A stretch of 64,000 nt of DNA. Origin: Clostridium sp. (GTDB lineage: Bacteria; Bacillota; Clostridia; Clostridiales; Clostridiaceae). Below are positions 33,578-42,301 of the stretch, one piece after another. The notes below the pieces were generated by a model. It had not been told where the DNA came from. It was given only the letters and a program-made list of their open reading frames with translations, and ran no database searches. Within the stretch, counting starts at the first letter, position 1; every line of letters starts with the position of its first letter. The stretch lies in NCBI GenBank assembly GCA_031292145.1, contig JARLHR010000084.1:1-64000 (forward strand), written 5' to 3'. The position numbers were made by a program, and so were the translations under genes.

Positions 33578-33868
33578 TTAAGCCATCTTCATTCTCATTT
33601 TTATTTGAGCTATTTCAAAACTATTTTGTGCAGTTGCTAATTCAGCACTTGTTGCATCTTCTCTAGTTTCCTTCACATTAACTTTTATAGAACCTAGATC
33701 TAGTTTTATATCTTTTATATCTACTTTAATTTCTTGCTGAGCCATTTCTATTTTATCAACTTTATTTTCTAGTTTGTCAACTGTATTCTCTAGTTTATCA
33801 ACTTTATTTTCTACTCTTTGTATACTTTCTTGCATACTCTTTAATATTTCTAATATTTCATTCTCCAT
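33578..33868 (-). CDS. Small coiled-coil protein, paralogue of the 37462 gene
   Basis: A 96-residue, almost wholly helical protein. The middle consists of heptad repeats of the type KVDKLENTVDKLENKVDKIE and DIKDIKLDLGSIKVNVKETR, predicting a long parallel coiled coil. The N-terminus MENEILEILKSMQESI is shared with the product of 37462, so the two are a small local family. No enzymatic motif or signal peptide. The gene ends in an unusual set of tandem terminators. Function unknown; an oligomerising or accessory role is only a guess. Confidence 0.7.
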   Translation of the reverse strand: MENEILEILKSMQESIQRVENKVDKLENTVDKLENKVDKIEMAQQEIKVDIKDIKLDLGSIKVNVKETREDATSAELATAQNSFEIAQIKMRMKMA

Positions 33869-33935
33869 TACATCACCTCACATATTTTTATTATATCATT
33901 AGCAGAATAAAATTTAACTAGTAAAAATATAAAAA

Positions 33936-34020
33936 TTATAATTTAAGAAATTACGAAGTAATTTCATCCTCACCTCTTACTTCTTATCTCTTACTTCTTA
34001 CCTCTTACCTCCCTCACCTC
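33936..34020. repeat. Heptamer array with palindrome, after hutP
   Basis: GAAATTACGAAGTAATTTC palindrome followed by about seven units of TTACTTC/TTACCTC up to the hutP stop codon at 34021. Same build as the array at 62700-62798. Confidence 0.8.
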
Positions 34021-34434
34021 TTAAACCGGTAATGATCTATGTCCTATCCCAATAACAACTTCATCTAAATGCAGCAAGCCAATATTTAAAAATATGCAAA
34101 CGGATATATGCTCTCCGCCCTTTGCTATTCCTATTTTCCCTCCCACATTTAGACCATTAGCTCTATTTGCAATTTGAATTATTGCATCTCTTGCAGCTCC
34201 TATTACCGCTCCTTCATGTAAATGTTCTTCCCTTATTAACCCATTTCTTTTTGCTGCTACCAACGCACTTTCAAGAATCTTTGACATTGATGAATTAATA
34301 TTCCCACCTACATTTACGGCAGTAACCACTATTCCTTTTTCACTATAATATTTCTTTAAATGATCTTCTTCATGTCTATCACATATAGCCATTCTAGTTG
34401 CAATTTTAGCAACTTTTGTACTATTACTCTCCAC
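34021..34434 (-). CDS. hutP: HutP family RNA-binding protein
   Basis: A 137-residue protein. In Bacillus HutP binds L-histidine and Mg and acts as an antiterminator on UAG-repeat RNA of the hut operon. The family signature is clear: LVAAKRNGLIREEHLHEGAV, IGAARDAIIQIANRANGLNV, GGKIGIAKGGEHISVCIFLN and IGLLHLDEVVIGIGHRSL. GEHISV and the GIGHR end include the histidine-binding residues. The start is GTG at 34434 with a poor ribosome site. No histidine-use genes are next to it, so in this host it may act elsewhere. It is enclosed by two repeat spacers. Confidence 0.85.
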   Translation of the reverse strand: MESNSTKVAKIATRMAICDRHEEDHLKKYYSEKGIVVTAVNVGGNINSSMSKILESALVAAKRNGLIREEHLHEGAVIGAARDAIIQIANRANGLNVGGKIGIAKGGEHISVCIFLNIGLLHLDEVVIGIGHRSLPV

Positions 34435-34734
34435 TTCGTTCAGTTAACAGTCAACAATTTACAGTTAATAGTCATAGGATGAAATCTCCTTCGGAAATTT
34501 CTTTAATTTTATTCTTTGAAAAGCCTTTGGCTTTTCTTCCCTAACTATTAATTCTCAACAGCTGACTGCTAATCTCCTTCCTTAAATTTTTATCGAGCCG
34601 TATATATTATCGAAAAAACTTTAGCTCTCCATCCTTACCTCTTACCTCTTACCTCGTACCTCTTAATTCTTACCTCTTACCCCTTACCTCTTACTTCTTA
34701 CCTCTTACCTCTTACTTCTTACTTCTTACCTATC
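34435..34734. repeat. Inverted-repeat spacer with heptamer arm
   Basis: Left: GTTAACAGTCAACAATTTAC..., then GAAATCTCCTTCGGAAATTTC and AAAGCCTTTGGCTTT palindromes, then the mirrored CTCAACAGCTGACTGC, and a right arm of about 14 TTACCTC/TTACTTC heptamers reaching the stop codon of the ATPase-nuclease gene at 34735. No coding sequence seen. Confidence 0.8.
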
Positions 34735-36297
34735 TTAAACGTATACTTGAAAAATATCTTTCCCTTGAATATTAACTCTTTCCTCTTTAAATTCCTTATT
34801 CTTATTAAAATTAAATACTAACAGGTATCCTTTACTTAAATCATTTATATCCAAATAATCGCAAAGCTGATTAATTCCATCTTCATGATATTTTAGCCCT
34901 CTCCAAATTTTCATTTCAATTATATATTTATAATTGTTATAGGTTATAACTACATCTAATCTTTTTTCCTCTGAAACTTGAACTTCCTTAAAATCAAAGC
35001 CTGTTCCATTTATTATGGGTTTAATAAATGCTAAAAATAATAATCTGCCATGATGTTCTAGAAATTCTTTATCTCGAGAAGAATATTGTTCTTTCATAAA
35101 CTGCTGGAATCTTTTAAGAATTTTTTCTATATCTAGACTTCCATCCTTGTTAATAAATTCTCCCTTAAAGTTATATTCATCCATCTTATTATAATTATTT
35201 TCAAGTTTAGACACCATGTAGTTATAAATCACTTCTCCAAATATTTTATTAGATAGTGACACTTTACCACTTTTATTTTTTAAATAACCATATATGTTTC
35301 CAAGTTCAATCACTGGATTATAATTATTAAAGCTTCTATCATTTCCATTTACTATTATTTCTTGAATATACTCATAAAGCTCTTCATTATTTTCTAAATT
35401 TTTCACCAAGCTATCAAATAAAGTATTTTTTTCTTCTAGAAGCATCTTAACCGCATTCTGAACTTCTTTAATATTCCAAGGCTTTTTTTCTTCGCAATAA
35501 TTTTTTTCATCAATAATCTGGCATAACCTACTTACTAAAAATGGGTATCCACTCGTGAAAAAGTATAACTCCTGGCTAATTTTATCTATTTCCATGGAAA
35601 TAGAATTTTCAGTGCAGTATTCATTAAGCATTGTACTTATTTCTTCTGGCGAGAAGCTCATATCTACGGCAAAATCAACAGCAATATTCCATGGTGAATT
35701 ATATTTAGCCTCTTTTTCATTTCTGATCTTTAATTTCAAACTTTTAACATCGTAAAGTCCTGCTAAAATAACGCTTTTAAAAGTAAAGTCCCTACCCATT
35801 TCTCTTGCTAAATATTTATTTCTAAGCATTCCTATAAAACTTAAAAATAATTGATTATTTGAACTCTTATCTACTTCATCTATAATCAAAATCACTTCTT
35901 TTTCCGCATTCTCAACAAAATTAGTTATTACTTCTGATAATTCTTCCATGTCATTAATTTCATTACTTAACCCTGCCAGTCTTTCACTTTCTTTTTTATC
36001 TGCAAATTTTAATTCTTTGATCATTAATTTTAAAAATTTATTACAGAAAATTTTTTCATCTTCAAATACAATATCACCAATACCTTCAAAACTCAGATTT
36101 ATTATTAAATATATATCTCCCAATGTATTATTTATTTCATTTAAGGTAGTTGTCTTTCCATATTGCCTTGGTCTATTTATAGTAAAATAAAATTCATTAT
36201 CTATAAGCTTCTTTATTTGTTCAAGTTTCCTGCTTATGTCAACCATATAATGTTTCCTTGAAACACAGACTCCTGTGCTATTAAATCTTTTCTGCAT
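34735..36297 (-). CDS. AAA-like ATPase fused to PD-(D/E)XK nuclease
   Basis: A 520-residue protein. The N-terminal P-loop domain has FTINRPRQYGKTTTLNEIN (Walker A, near residue 43) and EVILIIDEVDKSSNN (Walker B), then a winged-helix-like middle with FTSGYPFLVSRLCQIID. From about residue 430 a PD-(D/E)XK nuclease follows: RLDVVITYNNYKYIIEMKIW (D...E.K). This is the AAA-ATPase-like/DUF1703-type family, common in anaerobes; roles in defence or mobile DNA control have been suggested but are not established. The ATG at 36297 lacks a strong ribosome site. It is enclosed by repeat spacers and stands alone. Confidence 0.82.
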   Translation of the reverse strand: MQKRFNSTGVCVSRKHYMVDISRKLEQIKKLIDNEFYFTINRPRQYGKTTTLNEINNTLGDIYLIINLSFEGIGDIVFEDEKIFCNKFLKLMIKELKFADKKESERLAGLSNEINDMEELSEVITNFVENAEKEVILIIDEVDKSSNNQLFLSFIGMLRNKYLAREMGRDFTFKSVILAGLYDVKSLKLKIRNEKEAKYNSPWNIAVDFAVDMSFSPEEISTMLNEYCTENSISMEIDKISQELYFFTSGYPFLVSRLCQIIDEKNYCEEKKPWNIKEVQNAVKMLLEEKNTLFDSLVKNLENNEELYEYIQEIIVNGNDRSFNNYNPVIELGNIYGYLKNKSGKVSLSNKIFGEVIYNYMVSKLENNYNKMDEYNFKGEFINKDGSLDIEKILKRFQQFMKEQYSSRDKEFLEHHGRLLFLAFIKPIINGTGFDFKEVQVSEEKRLDVVITYNNYKYIIEMKIWRGLKYHEDGINQLCDYLDINDLSKGYLLVFNFNKNKEFKEERVNIQGKDIFQVYV

Positions 36298-36438
36298 GGC
36301 TCTATAAACACACCACCGTTCTCATTAATTTATCAATATGATTATATCACATATATTTAACAGATTGTTGAACTATTATTTATTCTAATAACCTCTCATC
36401 CCGCATTTTGGGCGCATATTCTTAAGAATATATATGGT

Positions 36439-36480
36439 AATATTGTTAAGAATACACATTATAACATTCTTGACAATATT
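36439..36480. promoter_or_regulatory. Dyad upstream of the ATPase-nuclease gene
   Basis: AATATTGTTAAGAAT (36439-36453) and ATTCTTGACAATATT (36466-36480) are inverted with one mismatch around a 12-base loop; a palindrome ATTCTTAAGAAT lies just before. It could be an operator for the gene starting at 36297, or a remnant of a hairpin element. Confidence 0.45.
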
Positions 36481-36505
36481 TATAGTGAAGAAAAAGATTT
36501 TATAC

Positions 36506-36660
36506 AGGTAAGAGGTAAGAGGTAAAAAGTAAGAGGTAAAGAAGAAAAGCCACAGGCTTTTCAATAAAAATATTTTTTAGAAATCCAATTCATGGATTTC
36601 ATCATTAACTCTTAACTCTTAGTTCTTAGTTCTTACCTCTTAACTAATTAACTTCATCAT
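36506..36660. repeat. Heptamer inverted-repeat spacer
   Basis: Left arm GGTAAGAGGTAAGAGGTAAA... (36506-36540), palindromes AAAGCCACAGGCTTTT and GAAATCCAATTCATGGATTTC, right arm CTTAACTCTTAGTTCTTA... (36603-36650). The two arms are complementary and the whole could fold on itself. Confidence 0.8.
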
Positions 36661-36722
36661 CCCTGATTAAAAATCAAATAACATATAATAAATAAACTTC
36701 TCAATGAGTTCCCCTATAGATT

Positions 36723-36795
36723 TGTGAATAAGTAATAGATAAGAGGGAATAGTTAAGAAGTATAATTAAAAATTTACTGTAATTCGAGGTAAAAA
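36723..36795 (+). repeat. Direct repeat, left copy, before the four-helix-bundle gene
   Basis: About 70 bases (AATAAGTAATAGATAAGAG ... TTTACTGTAATTCGAGG) nearly identical to 37143-37212. Since the right copy begins inside the gene's last codons (WISNR-stop), the left copy is the 3' end of a former second gene copy. Confidence 0.82.
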
Positions 36796-37161
36796 ATGAA
36801 AGATAGTGAGTTAATTAAACAATCTATAACCTTTTCTGTTTCTATAGTTGAATATTATAAATGGCTTGTTTATGATAAGAAAGAGTTTGTTATGTCAAAA
36901 CAGATTCTTAGAAGCGGAACTAGTATTGGTGCCAATATACATGAAGCCAAATATGCAGTAAGCAAAGCTGATTTTATAAACAAAATACACATTTGTCTAA
37001 AGGAAGCTTCTGAAACAGAATACTGGCTAATTGTCCTAGATCAAACAGGGTACCTATCTAAAGAATATGATAACTTAAACATCAAATGTACTTCTCTTAA
37101 AAAGATGTTGATATCAACATTAAATACTCTTAAAAAAGATAATTGGATAAGTAATAGATAA
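36796..37161 (+). CDS. Four-helix-bundle protein (S23/23S rRNA intervening-sequence protein family)
   Basis: A 121-residue protein of the TIGR02436 family. Signatures: SVSIVEYYKWLVYDKKEFVM, SKQILRSGTSIGANIHEAKY and KIHICLKEASETEYWLIVLD, forming four amphipathic helices. Relatives occur in 23S rRNA intervening sequences and, as Avd, in diversity-generating retroelements; this one is free-standing with neither rRNA nor a reverse transcriptase beside it. Its function is unknown. The ribosome site is GAGGTAAAAA before ATG. About 70-base direct repeats flank it, which shows an earlier tandem duplication. Confidence 0.85.
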   Translation: MKDSELIKQSITFSVSIVEYYKWLVYDKKEFVMSKQILRSGTSIGANIHEAKYAVSKADFINKIHICLKEASETEYWLIVLDQTGYLSKEYDNLNIKCTSLKKMLISTLNTLKKDNWISNR

Positions 37162-37212
37162 GAGAGAATAGTTAAGAAGTATAATGAAAATTTACTGTAA
37201 TTCAAGGTAAAC
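37143..37212 (+). repeat. Direct repeat, right copy, at the end of the four-helix-bundle gene
   Basis: Covers the last codons and the 3' flank (AGTAATAGATAAGAGAGAAT ... TTTACTGTAATTCAAGG), matching 36723-36790 with few differences. Confidence 0.82.
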
Positions 37213-37227
37213 AATAAAGGATAGGAG

Positions 37228-37320
37228 CCATAACTATTACCTTTTGGCTCTTACCTCTTACTTCTTACTTCTTACTTCTTACTTCTTACCTCTTCCTTCT
37301 TCCTTCTTCCTTCTTCCTTC
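37228..37320. repeat. Heptamer array TTACTTC/TTCCTTC
   Basis: About twelve units of CTTACTT/CTTACCT changing into CTTCCTT, after a small palindrome near GAGCCATAAC...TTTTGGCTC. No gene. Confidence 0.8.
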
Positions 37321-37355
37321 TGAAAGTTCTATTTTAACATTCATCGTTTTCCTAT

Positions 37356-37421
37356 ATTATATACTATAATGAAGTTTCTTAAAAACAAAAAAATAAGACT
37401 AAAGGTTTTACCTTATAGTCC
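37356..37421 (-). terminator. Terminator of the 37462 gene fused to an orphan promoter
   Basis: Stem GACTATAAGG/CCTTTAGTC with TTATTTTTTTG (37392-37421), followed directly by TTTTAA (37379-37384), 17 bases and TATAAT (37356-37361). No gene follows in the minus direction, only a heptamer array, so the promoter may be a leftover of a lost cassette. Confidence 0.7.
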
Positions 37422-37461
37422 ATATATTTAAATTCTCAATTCAAAATATTAAATTATATTT

Positions 37462-37764
37462 TTACTTAATTGCTTTTAATTTTGCTATATCATTCCAATT
37501 TTTAGATGTAGCTTCTTCTACAAATATCAAATCTTTCTTTATATCTGTAATATCTTCAGCTGTTCTTGCAACTTGGTCATAAGTCATATCAATTTTATTT
37601 TCTATTCTTTGCTGTACTTCTTCTAGCTTAGTTAATCTTTCATTAGCCTCTGTCTGACCCTTCTCTAATCCTATTAATCTTTCATTGGTCATCTTTTGTT
37701 CTTTTTGTATTTCTATAATTGAACCTTGTAGACTTTTTAAAATTTCTAAAATTTCATTCTCCAC
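37462..37764 (-). CDS. Small coiled-coil protein, paralogue of the 33578 gene
   Basis: A 100-residue helical protein with heptad repeats (GLEKGQTEANERLTKLEEVQ, RIENKIDMTYDQVARTAEDI). The first 16 residues MENEILEILKSLQGSI match those of the 33578 product, and both end in a segment like ATSKNWNDIAKLKAIK / ATAQNSFEIAQIKMRM. Start ATG at 37764 with GAGGTG upstream. Its promoter region (TATAAT near 37806) lies directly behind the T-run of the accA terminator. Function unknown. Confidence 0.7.
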   Translation of the reverse strand: MENEILEILKSLQGSIIEIQKEQKMTNERLIGLEKGQTEANERLTKLEEVQQRIENKIDMTYDQVARTAEDITDIKKDLIFVEEATSKNWNDIAKLKAIK

Positions 37765-37821
37765 TCTATTATCACCTCACATAACATTGATGAGTAACGT
37801 AATTATATCATAATTTAAATA

Positions 37822-37865
37822 AAAAAAGTATAAAATTAAGATATGCACTTAAATTTCATACTTTT
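37822..37865 (-). terminator. Intrinsic terminator of the fatty-acid operon
   Basis: Imperfect 17-bp stem AAAAGTATGAAATTTAAG / CTTAATTTTATACTTTT with TTTTTTTA behind it, about 80 bases after the accA stop codon. The hairpin element at 37901-37936 lies between accA and the terminator. Confidence 0.78.
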
Positions 37866-37900
37866 CATTATAGTGATCGTCACCAATATTGTGTGTGGGT

Positions 37901-37936
37901 AAGGCACATTCAAAAAAATAACAAGTTCATGTGCCT
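37901..37936. repeat. MITE-like element, minimal copy (ends only)
   Basis: AAGGCACATTCAAAAAAATA, ACAAGTT and CATGTGCCT: the outer and inner end sequences of the elements at 22061 and 56120 without the internal part. Confidence 0.65.
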
Positions 37937-37942
37937 AATTTC

Positions 37943-38761
37943 TTAATAAAAATTACCCATTTTTCTAAATTTATTATATCTATCTTCAACTAAAGCCTTT
38001 AAGTCCTTAGATTTTAATTCTTGTAGTGAATCTGCAATTATCTTTTTAATGCCTTCACCTGTTTTAGCTGGATTTTTATGAGCTCCGCCTCTAGGTTCCT
38101 TTATTATTTCATCAATTATGTCAAAATCTTTTAAATCTTTAGCAGTAATTTTCATAACTGCTGCTGCTTCTTTTGCTCTGCTGGCGTCTTTCCATAAAAT
38201 TGACGCAAAACCTTCTGGTGTAAGAATTGAGTATACGGAATGTTCCAGCATAAAAACTTTATCTGCAACTGCTAAAGCCAAAGCTCCACCACTTCCACCT
38301 TCACCTGTAACTATAGAAATTATTGGTGTCTTTAATCTGCTTAATTCAAAAAGGTTATTTGCTATAGCTTGACCTTGGCCTCTTTCTTCTGCTCCAAGTC
38401 CCGGAAATGCTCCTGGCGTATCCACAAAACAAATTACAGGTCTTTTGAATTTTTCAGCTTGCTTCATAAGTCTTAATGCTTTTCTATATCCTTCCGGATT
38501 TGGCATTCCAAAATTTCTTTCTATATTTTCTGCGGTATTAGCTCCTTTTGTAATTGCAATAACTGTAACATTTATATCATTAAAGGATGCAATTCCTCCA
38601 ATTATAGATTTATCATCTCCAAAGCTTCTATCACCATGAAATTCTATAAAGTCCTTAAAAATAGTTTCTATATAATATTTGCCAGTTGGTCTGTCTTTAT
38701 GCCTTGCAATTTCAACACTTTCCCATGGTGTTACATTAATTTTTATAAATTCTTTATCCAT
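37943..38761 (-). CDS. accA: Acetyl-CoA carboxylase carboxyltransferase, alpha subunit
   Basis: A 272-residue subunit. With AccD it transfers the carboxyl group from carboxy-biotin to acetyl-CoA to give malonyl-CoA, the first step of fatty-acid synthesis. Signatures: [80 protein letters not shown]-type region and [16 protein letters not shown], the oxyanion-hole glycines. It is slightly shorter than the E. coli protein at the N-terminus, as usual in Clostridia. It overlaps accD by eight bases and is the last gene of the operon. Confidence 0.95.
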   Translation of the reverse strand: MDKEFIKINVTPWESVEIARHKDRPTGKYYIETIFKDFIEFHGDRSFGDDKSIIGGIASFNDINVTVIAITKGANTAENIERNFGMPNPEGYRKALRLMKQAEKFKRPVICFVDTPGAFPGLGAEERGQGQAIANNLFELSRLKTPIISIVTGEGGSGGALALAVADKVFMLEHSVYSILTPEGFASILWKDASRAKEAAAVMKITAKDLKDFDIIDEIIKEPRGGAHKNPAKTGEGIKKIIADSLQELKSKDLKALVEDRYNKFRKMGNFY

Positions 38762-39629
38762 AATTCCTCACTCCATGTAAAACAAGTATTTTATATATGC
38801 ATGCTCTCATATTCTTTCTTTCAACAATGGCATCGATAAAACCCTTTTCTAATAAAAACTCTGCTGTTTGAAAATTATCTGGGAGACTTTCTTTAATTGT
38901 ATTTTCAATTACTCTTCTTCCGGCAAATCCAACTAATGCATTTGGTTCACTTAAGATAATGTCACCTTCCATAGCAAAACTTGCTGTTACTCCTCCAGTA
39001 GTTGGGTCTGTTAATACTGTAATATATAAAAGTCCGGCTTCATCATGTTTTGCAAGAGCTGCACTTACCTTAGCCATTTGCATTAGTGAAAAAATACCTT
39101 CCTGCATTCTAGCTCCACCTGATGTTGTAAAAATTATAACTGGAAGTTTATTTTCTGTTGCATACTCAACAAGCCTTGTAATCTTTTCACCAACTACAGT
39201 TCCCATGCTACCCATCATAAAGAAACTATCCATAACAGCACAAGCTACGTTTATGCCATTTAGCTGACCAATACCAGTAACAACTGCTTCTGTGCTATTA
39301 GTTTTTCCACTTTTTAATTTTTCTTCATAGCCATCAAATTTCAGCGGATTTGTTGTCTTTAATTCTCTCCAGAATTCTTTAAATGTGTCTCTATCAAAAA
39401 ACATTCTTACTCTCTGCTTTGCATTTATTCTGAAGTGATGACCACAAGTTGTACAAACATATTTAGAATTTTCTAAGTCTTCAGTATAAATCATTGAATT
39501 ACATTTATCACATTTTTCCCACATTCCTGATGGAATAGTAGGCTTTTCTTGTTGAACACTGCTTCTAACAACTGAAGGTTTGATGGTTGCATATTGTTGT
39601 TTTTTTATAAATAAGTCCTTAAGAGACAT
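38754..39629 (-). CDS. accD: Acetyl-CoA carboxylase carboxyltransferase, beta subunit
   Basis: A 291-residue subunit. A zinc finger lies at the N-terminus (C40, C43, C59, C62 in EKCDKCNSM and [11 protein letters not shown]), followed by the crotonase-fold core with [60 protein letters not shown] and [19 protein letters not shown]. Partner of AccA. The start overlaps the end of accC by 11 bases, so the three genes are translationally coupled. Confidence 0.95.
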   Translation of the reverse strand: MSLKDLFIKKQQYATIKPSVVRSSVQQEKPTIPSGMWEKCDKCNSMIYTEDLENSKYVCTTCGHHFRINAKQRVRMFFDRDTFKEFWRELKTTNPLKFDGYEEKLKSGKTNSTEAVVTGIGQLNGINVACAVMDSFFMMGSMGTVVGEKITRLVEYATENKLPVIIFTTSGGARMQEGIFSLMQMAKVSAALAKHDEAGLLYITVLTDPTTGGVTASFAMEGDIILSEPNALVGFAGRRVIENTIKESLPDNFQTAEFLLEKGFIDAIVERKNMRACIYKILVLHGVRNYG

Positions 39630-40974
39630 CCTTCTTCACCATCTTTTCTGCTAAAAATGAGGTATCATAATCACCTTCTAAAAATTCTTTACTTTCAAGT
39701 ATTGATAACTCAAAATTAATATTTGTTTTAACTCCACCTACTGCAAATTCTGATAATGCTCTATTCATCTTTACAATAGCTTCGTTTCTATCATTTCCAA
39801 AGGTAATTAACTTAGCTATCATCGAATCATAACAATGAGGTATTTTATATCCACCATATATTGCTGAATCAATCCTTACTCCCATTCCACCTGGAACACA
39901 AAGTTCTTCTATTGTTCCTGGACATGGTCTAAAGTCATGATCTGGATCTTCTGCATTAACTCTACACTCTATTGCATGACCTTTAATTTTTATATCATCT
40001 TGAGTAAATTCAAGTTTTTCTCCTGCTGCTATCTTTAGTTGTTGCTTTACTAAATCTATACCTGTAATCATCTCTGTAATTGGATGTTCTACTTGTATTC
40101 TTGTGTTCATTTCCATAAAGTAAAAATTATTGTCTTTATCAAATAAAAATTCTATTGTTCCTGCATTTTTATAATCTACTGCAAGAGCTGCTGTCTTTGC
40201 AATCTCACCCATTTTTTCACGTAATTCTGGTGTAAGCACATTAGACGGAGCTTCTTCTAATACCTTTTGATTTTTTCTTTGCATAGAACATTCTCTTTCA
40301 CATAAATGTATTACATTTCCATATTCATCTGCTAGTATTTGAAACTCAATATGTTTTGGTTTTTGAACAAATTTCTCTATATATAAAGAGTCATCTCCAA
40401 AACAAGCCCTTGCCTCTGCTTTAGCTGTTTTGAATCCCATTAAAAATTCTTCGTCATTTGTAGCGATTCTTATTCCTTTTCCACCGCCGCCTGCTGACGC
40501 TTTTATCATTATTGGATAACCAATATCTTTAGCTATTTCTAAAGCATGATTTTCATCCCTTATTTCGCCTTCATATCCTGGAACTACAGGAACTCCAGAT
40601 ATTTTCATAATCTTCCTAGCTTCAGCTTTATTTCCCATCATTTCAATGGTTTCATAATCAGGTCCTATAAATTTTATATTACATTGCCTGCACATCTTAG
40701 CAAACTTTGGATTTTCTGATAAGAATCCAAAACCAGGATGTATAGCATCAGCGCCTGTTAAAACACACGCACTTAAAATATTTGTTATGTTTAAGTAACT
40801 ATCCTTAGGCATTGCAGGACCAATACATACAGCTTCATCTGCTAATTGAGTATGAAGTGCTTCTTTATCTACTTCTGAATAAACAGCAACTGTGCTTATT
40901 CCCATTTCCCTACATGCTCTAATTATTCTAACTGCAATTTCGCCTCTATTGGCAATTAGTACCTTCTTCAACAT
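39619..40974 (-). CDS. accC: Acetyl-CoA carboxylase biotin carboxylase subunit
   Basis: About 451 residues with the ATP-grasp fold; it carboxylates the biotin on AccB with ATP and bicarbonate. [20 protein letters not shown] is the standard start; [20 protein letters not shown] is the glycine-rich ATP lid, [20 protein letters not shown] and [20 protein letters not shown] carry the catalytic residues. The ATG at 40974 is chosen because AGGTGAG lies seven bases upstream; a GTG three codons earlier is the alternative. Confidence 0.95.
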   Translation of the reverse strand: MLKKVLIANRGEIAVRIIRACREMGISTVAVYSEVDKEALHTQLADEAVCIGPAMPKDSYLNITNILSACVLTGADAIHPGFGFLSENPKFAKMCRQCNIKFIGPDYETIEMMGNKAEARKIMKISGVPVVPGYEGEIRDENHALEIAKDIGYPIMIKASAGGGGKGIRIATNDEEFLMGFKTAKAEARACFGDDSLYIEKFVQKPKHIEFQILADEYGNVIHLCERECSMQRKNQKVLEEAPSNVLTPELREKMGEIAKTAALAVDYKNAGTIEFLFDKDNNFYFMEMNTRIQVEHPITEMITGIDLVKQQLKIAAGEKLEFTQDDIKIKGHAIECRVNAEDPDHDFRPCPGTIEELCVPGGMGVRIDSAIYGGYKIPHCYDSMIAKLITFGNDRNEAIVKMNRALSEFAVGGVKTNINFELSILESKEFLEGDYDTSFLAEKMVKKDVS

Positions 40975-40988
40975 TCTTCTCACCTATC

Positions 40989-41417
40989 CTACTGCAATGC
41001 AAAAAGTATTTCTGCTTCGCAAACTGTTTTTCCATCAACTGAAGCTATTGCGTTACCTATTCCTACAGGTCCTTTGATTTTTATTATTTCACAATATAAA
41101 TCTAATCTATCACCAGGCACAACCTTCCCTTTAAATCTAGCTTTATTAATGCCTGCAAATAAAGGAGTTTTTCCTTTAAATCTTTCCATTGAAAGAATAG
41201 CTACTGTTCCTGCTTGAGCTAATGCTTCAATTTGTAATACCCCAGGCATAATCGGTTCTTGTGGATAATGCCCTTGGAAATATGCCTCATTAGCAGATAC
41301 ATTTTTATATCCTTTAACAAATAATTTTTCCTCAATATCCATCTCAACAACTCTATCTATTAATAGCATTGGATATCTGTGAGGTATAATTTCTTTTATT
41401 TGATTTACATCTAGCAC
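40989..41417 (-). CDS. fabZ: 3-hydroxyacyl-ACP dehydratase FabZ
   Basis: A 142-residue hot-dog-fold enzyme that removes water from 3-hydroxyacyl-ACP in elongation. The catalytic pair is histidine 50 (FQGHYPQEPIMPG) and glutamate 64 (LQIEALAQAG); IIPHRYPMLLIDRVVEMD is the family start. No fabA or fabM homologue is in the operon, so how unsaturated fatty acids are made here cannot be told from this window. It is three bases from accB. Confidence 0.94.
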   Translation of the reverse strand: MLDVNQIKEIIPHRYPMLLIDRVVEMDIEEKLFVKGYKNVSANEAYFQGHYPQEPIMPGVLQIEALAQAGTVAILSMERFKGKTPLFAGINKARFKGKVVPGDRLDLYCEIIKIKGPVGIGNAIASVDGKTVCEAEILFALQ

Positions 41418-41420
41418 TCT

Positions 41421-41939
41421 CTATTCCCCCTTAACCTTAAATAATGGCTGACCGTATTCTACCATATCGCCAGATTTAACTAAACATTCAACTATTATAC
41501 CATCAAATTCACTTTCTATTTCATTCATAAGCTTCATAGCTTCAATGATACAAATTATCTTACCCTTGCTTATAGTATCTCCTACTTGCGCAAAAGCTGC
41601 ACTTTCTGGTGAAGCTGAAGAATAAAATGTTCCTACCATAGGTGAAGTTATAACACTTAAATTCTTATCTTCTATAATAGTTTCCTTTTCAGTTGTTTTT
41701 AATTCTTCTTCTTCTGCAACATAGTTTTCAACTTTTTCTTTAGCAGTAACTGGTGTTATTGCAGTATCAACCACATTATTAACAACTCCAGTGCTAGGTT
41801 TACTCACATTATTATCAGCTATTCCTCTAACTAAAGATTTATCCATTTTTATATGATCATTTCCACTTTGAAGCTCAAAAAATGCTAAACTTGAAGAGTC
41901 TACTAATTTAATAAGCTCCTTAATCTTCCCAAATTCCAT
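41421..41939 (-). CDS. accB: Biotin carboxyl carrier protein of acetyl-CoA carboxylase
   Basis: A 172-residue carrier. The C-terminal biotinyl domain has [15 protein letters not shown] and [17 protein letters not shown], with the biotin-bearing lysine in EAMKLMNE. The N-terminal part ([20 protein letters not shown]) is the usual AccB helix; a long flexible Thr/Val/Glu-rich linker joins them. It lies at the downstream end of a 360-bp repeat spacer after fabF. Confidence 0.93.
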   Translation of the reverse strand: MEFGKIKELIKLVDSSSLAFFELQSGNDHIKMDKSLVRGIADNNVSKPSTGVVNNVVDTAITPVTAKEKVENYVAEEEELKTTEKETIIEDKNLSVITSPMVGTFYSSASPESAAFAQVGDTISKGKIICIIEAMKLMNEIESEFDGIIVECLVKSGDMVEYGQPLFKVKGE

Positions 41940-41959
41940 TAAAACTTCCTCCCTTTATT

Positions 41960-42301
41960 GACGTAAGAGTTAGTAGGTAAGAGTTAATAGGTAAGAAGTA
42001 AGAGTTTGAGGAATAAAGCTCTAAAGAGAAAGTTCTGCTAACCAAATATAAAATGCCCGCAAGGGGAAAGTTCGAGAACCCAAATATAAAATTTGGACTC
42101 TCACTTTTGGAGCATCACTTTTTAGGCATTCACTTTTCCTTCGGAATTTAAAAATATATTCTTTCAAAAGAAATTCTGTAAAAATTTCCTCCCCACTTCT
42201 TACCTCTTACCTCTTACCTAATACTTACTTCTTACCTCTTACCTAATTCTTACCTCTTACTTCTTAGTTCTTACCTACTTCTTACCTCTTACCTAAATTA
42301 A
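41960..42301. repeat. Heptamer inverted-repeat spacer inside the fatty-acid operon (fabF-accB)
   Basis: Left arm GTAAGAGTTAGTAGGTAAGA... (41965-42010), middle with two AAATATAAAAT-type repeats and CCCGCAAGGGG, right arm about 14 units of TTACCTC/TTACTTC (42190-42300) reaching the fabF stop codon. 360 bp without a gene in an otherwise tight operon. Confidence 0.85.
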
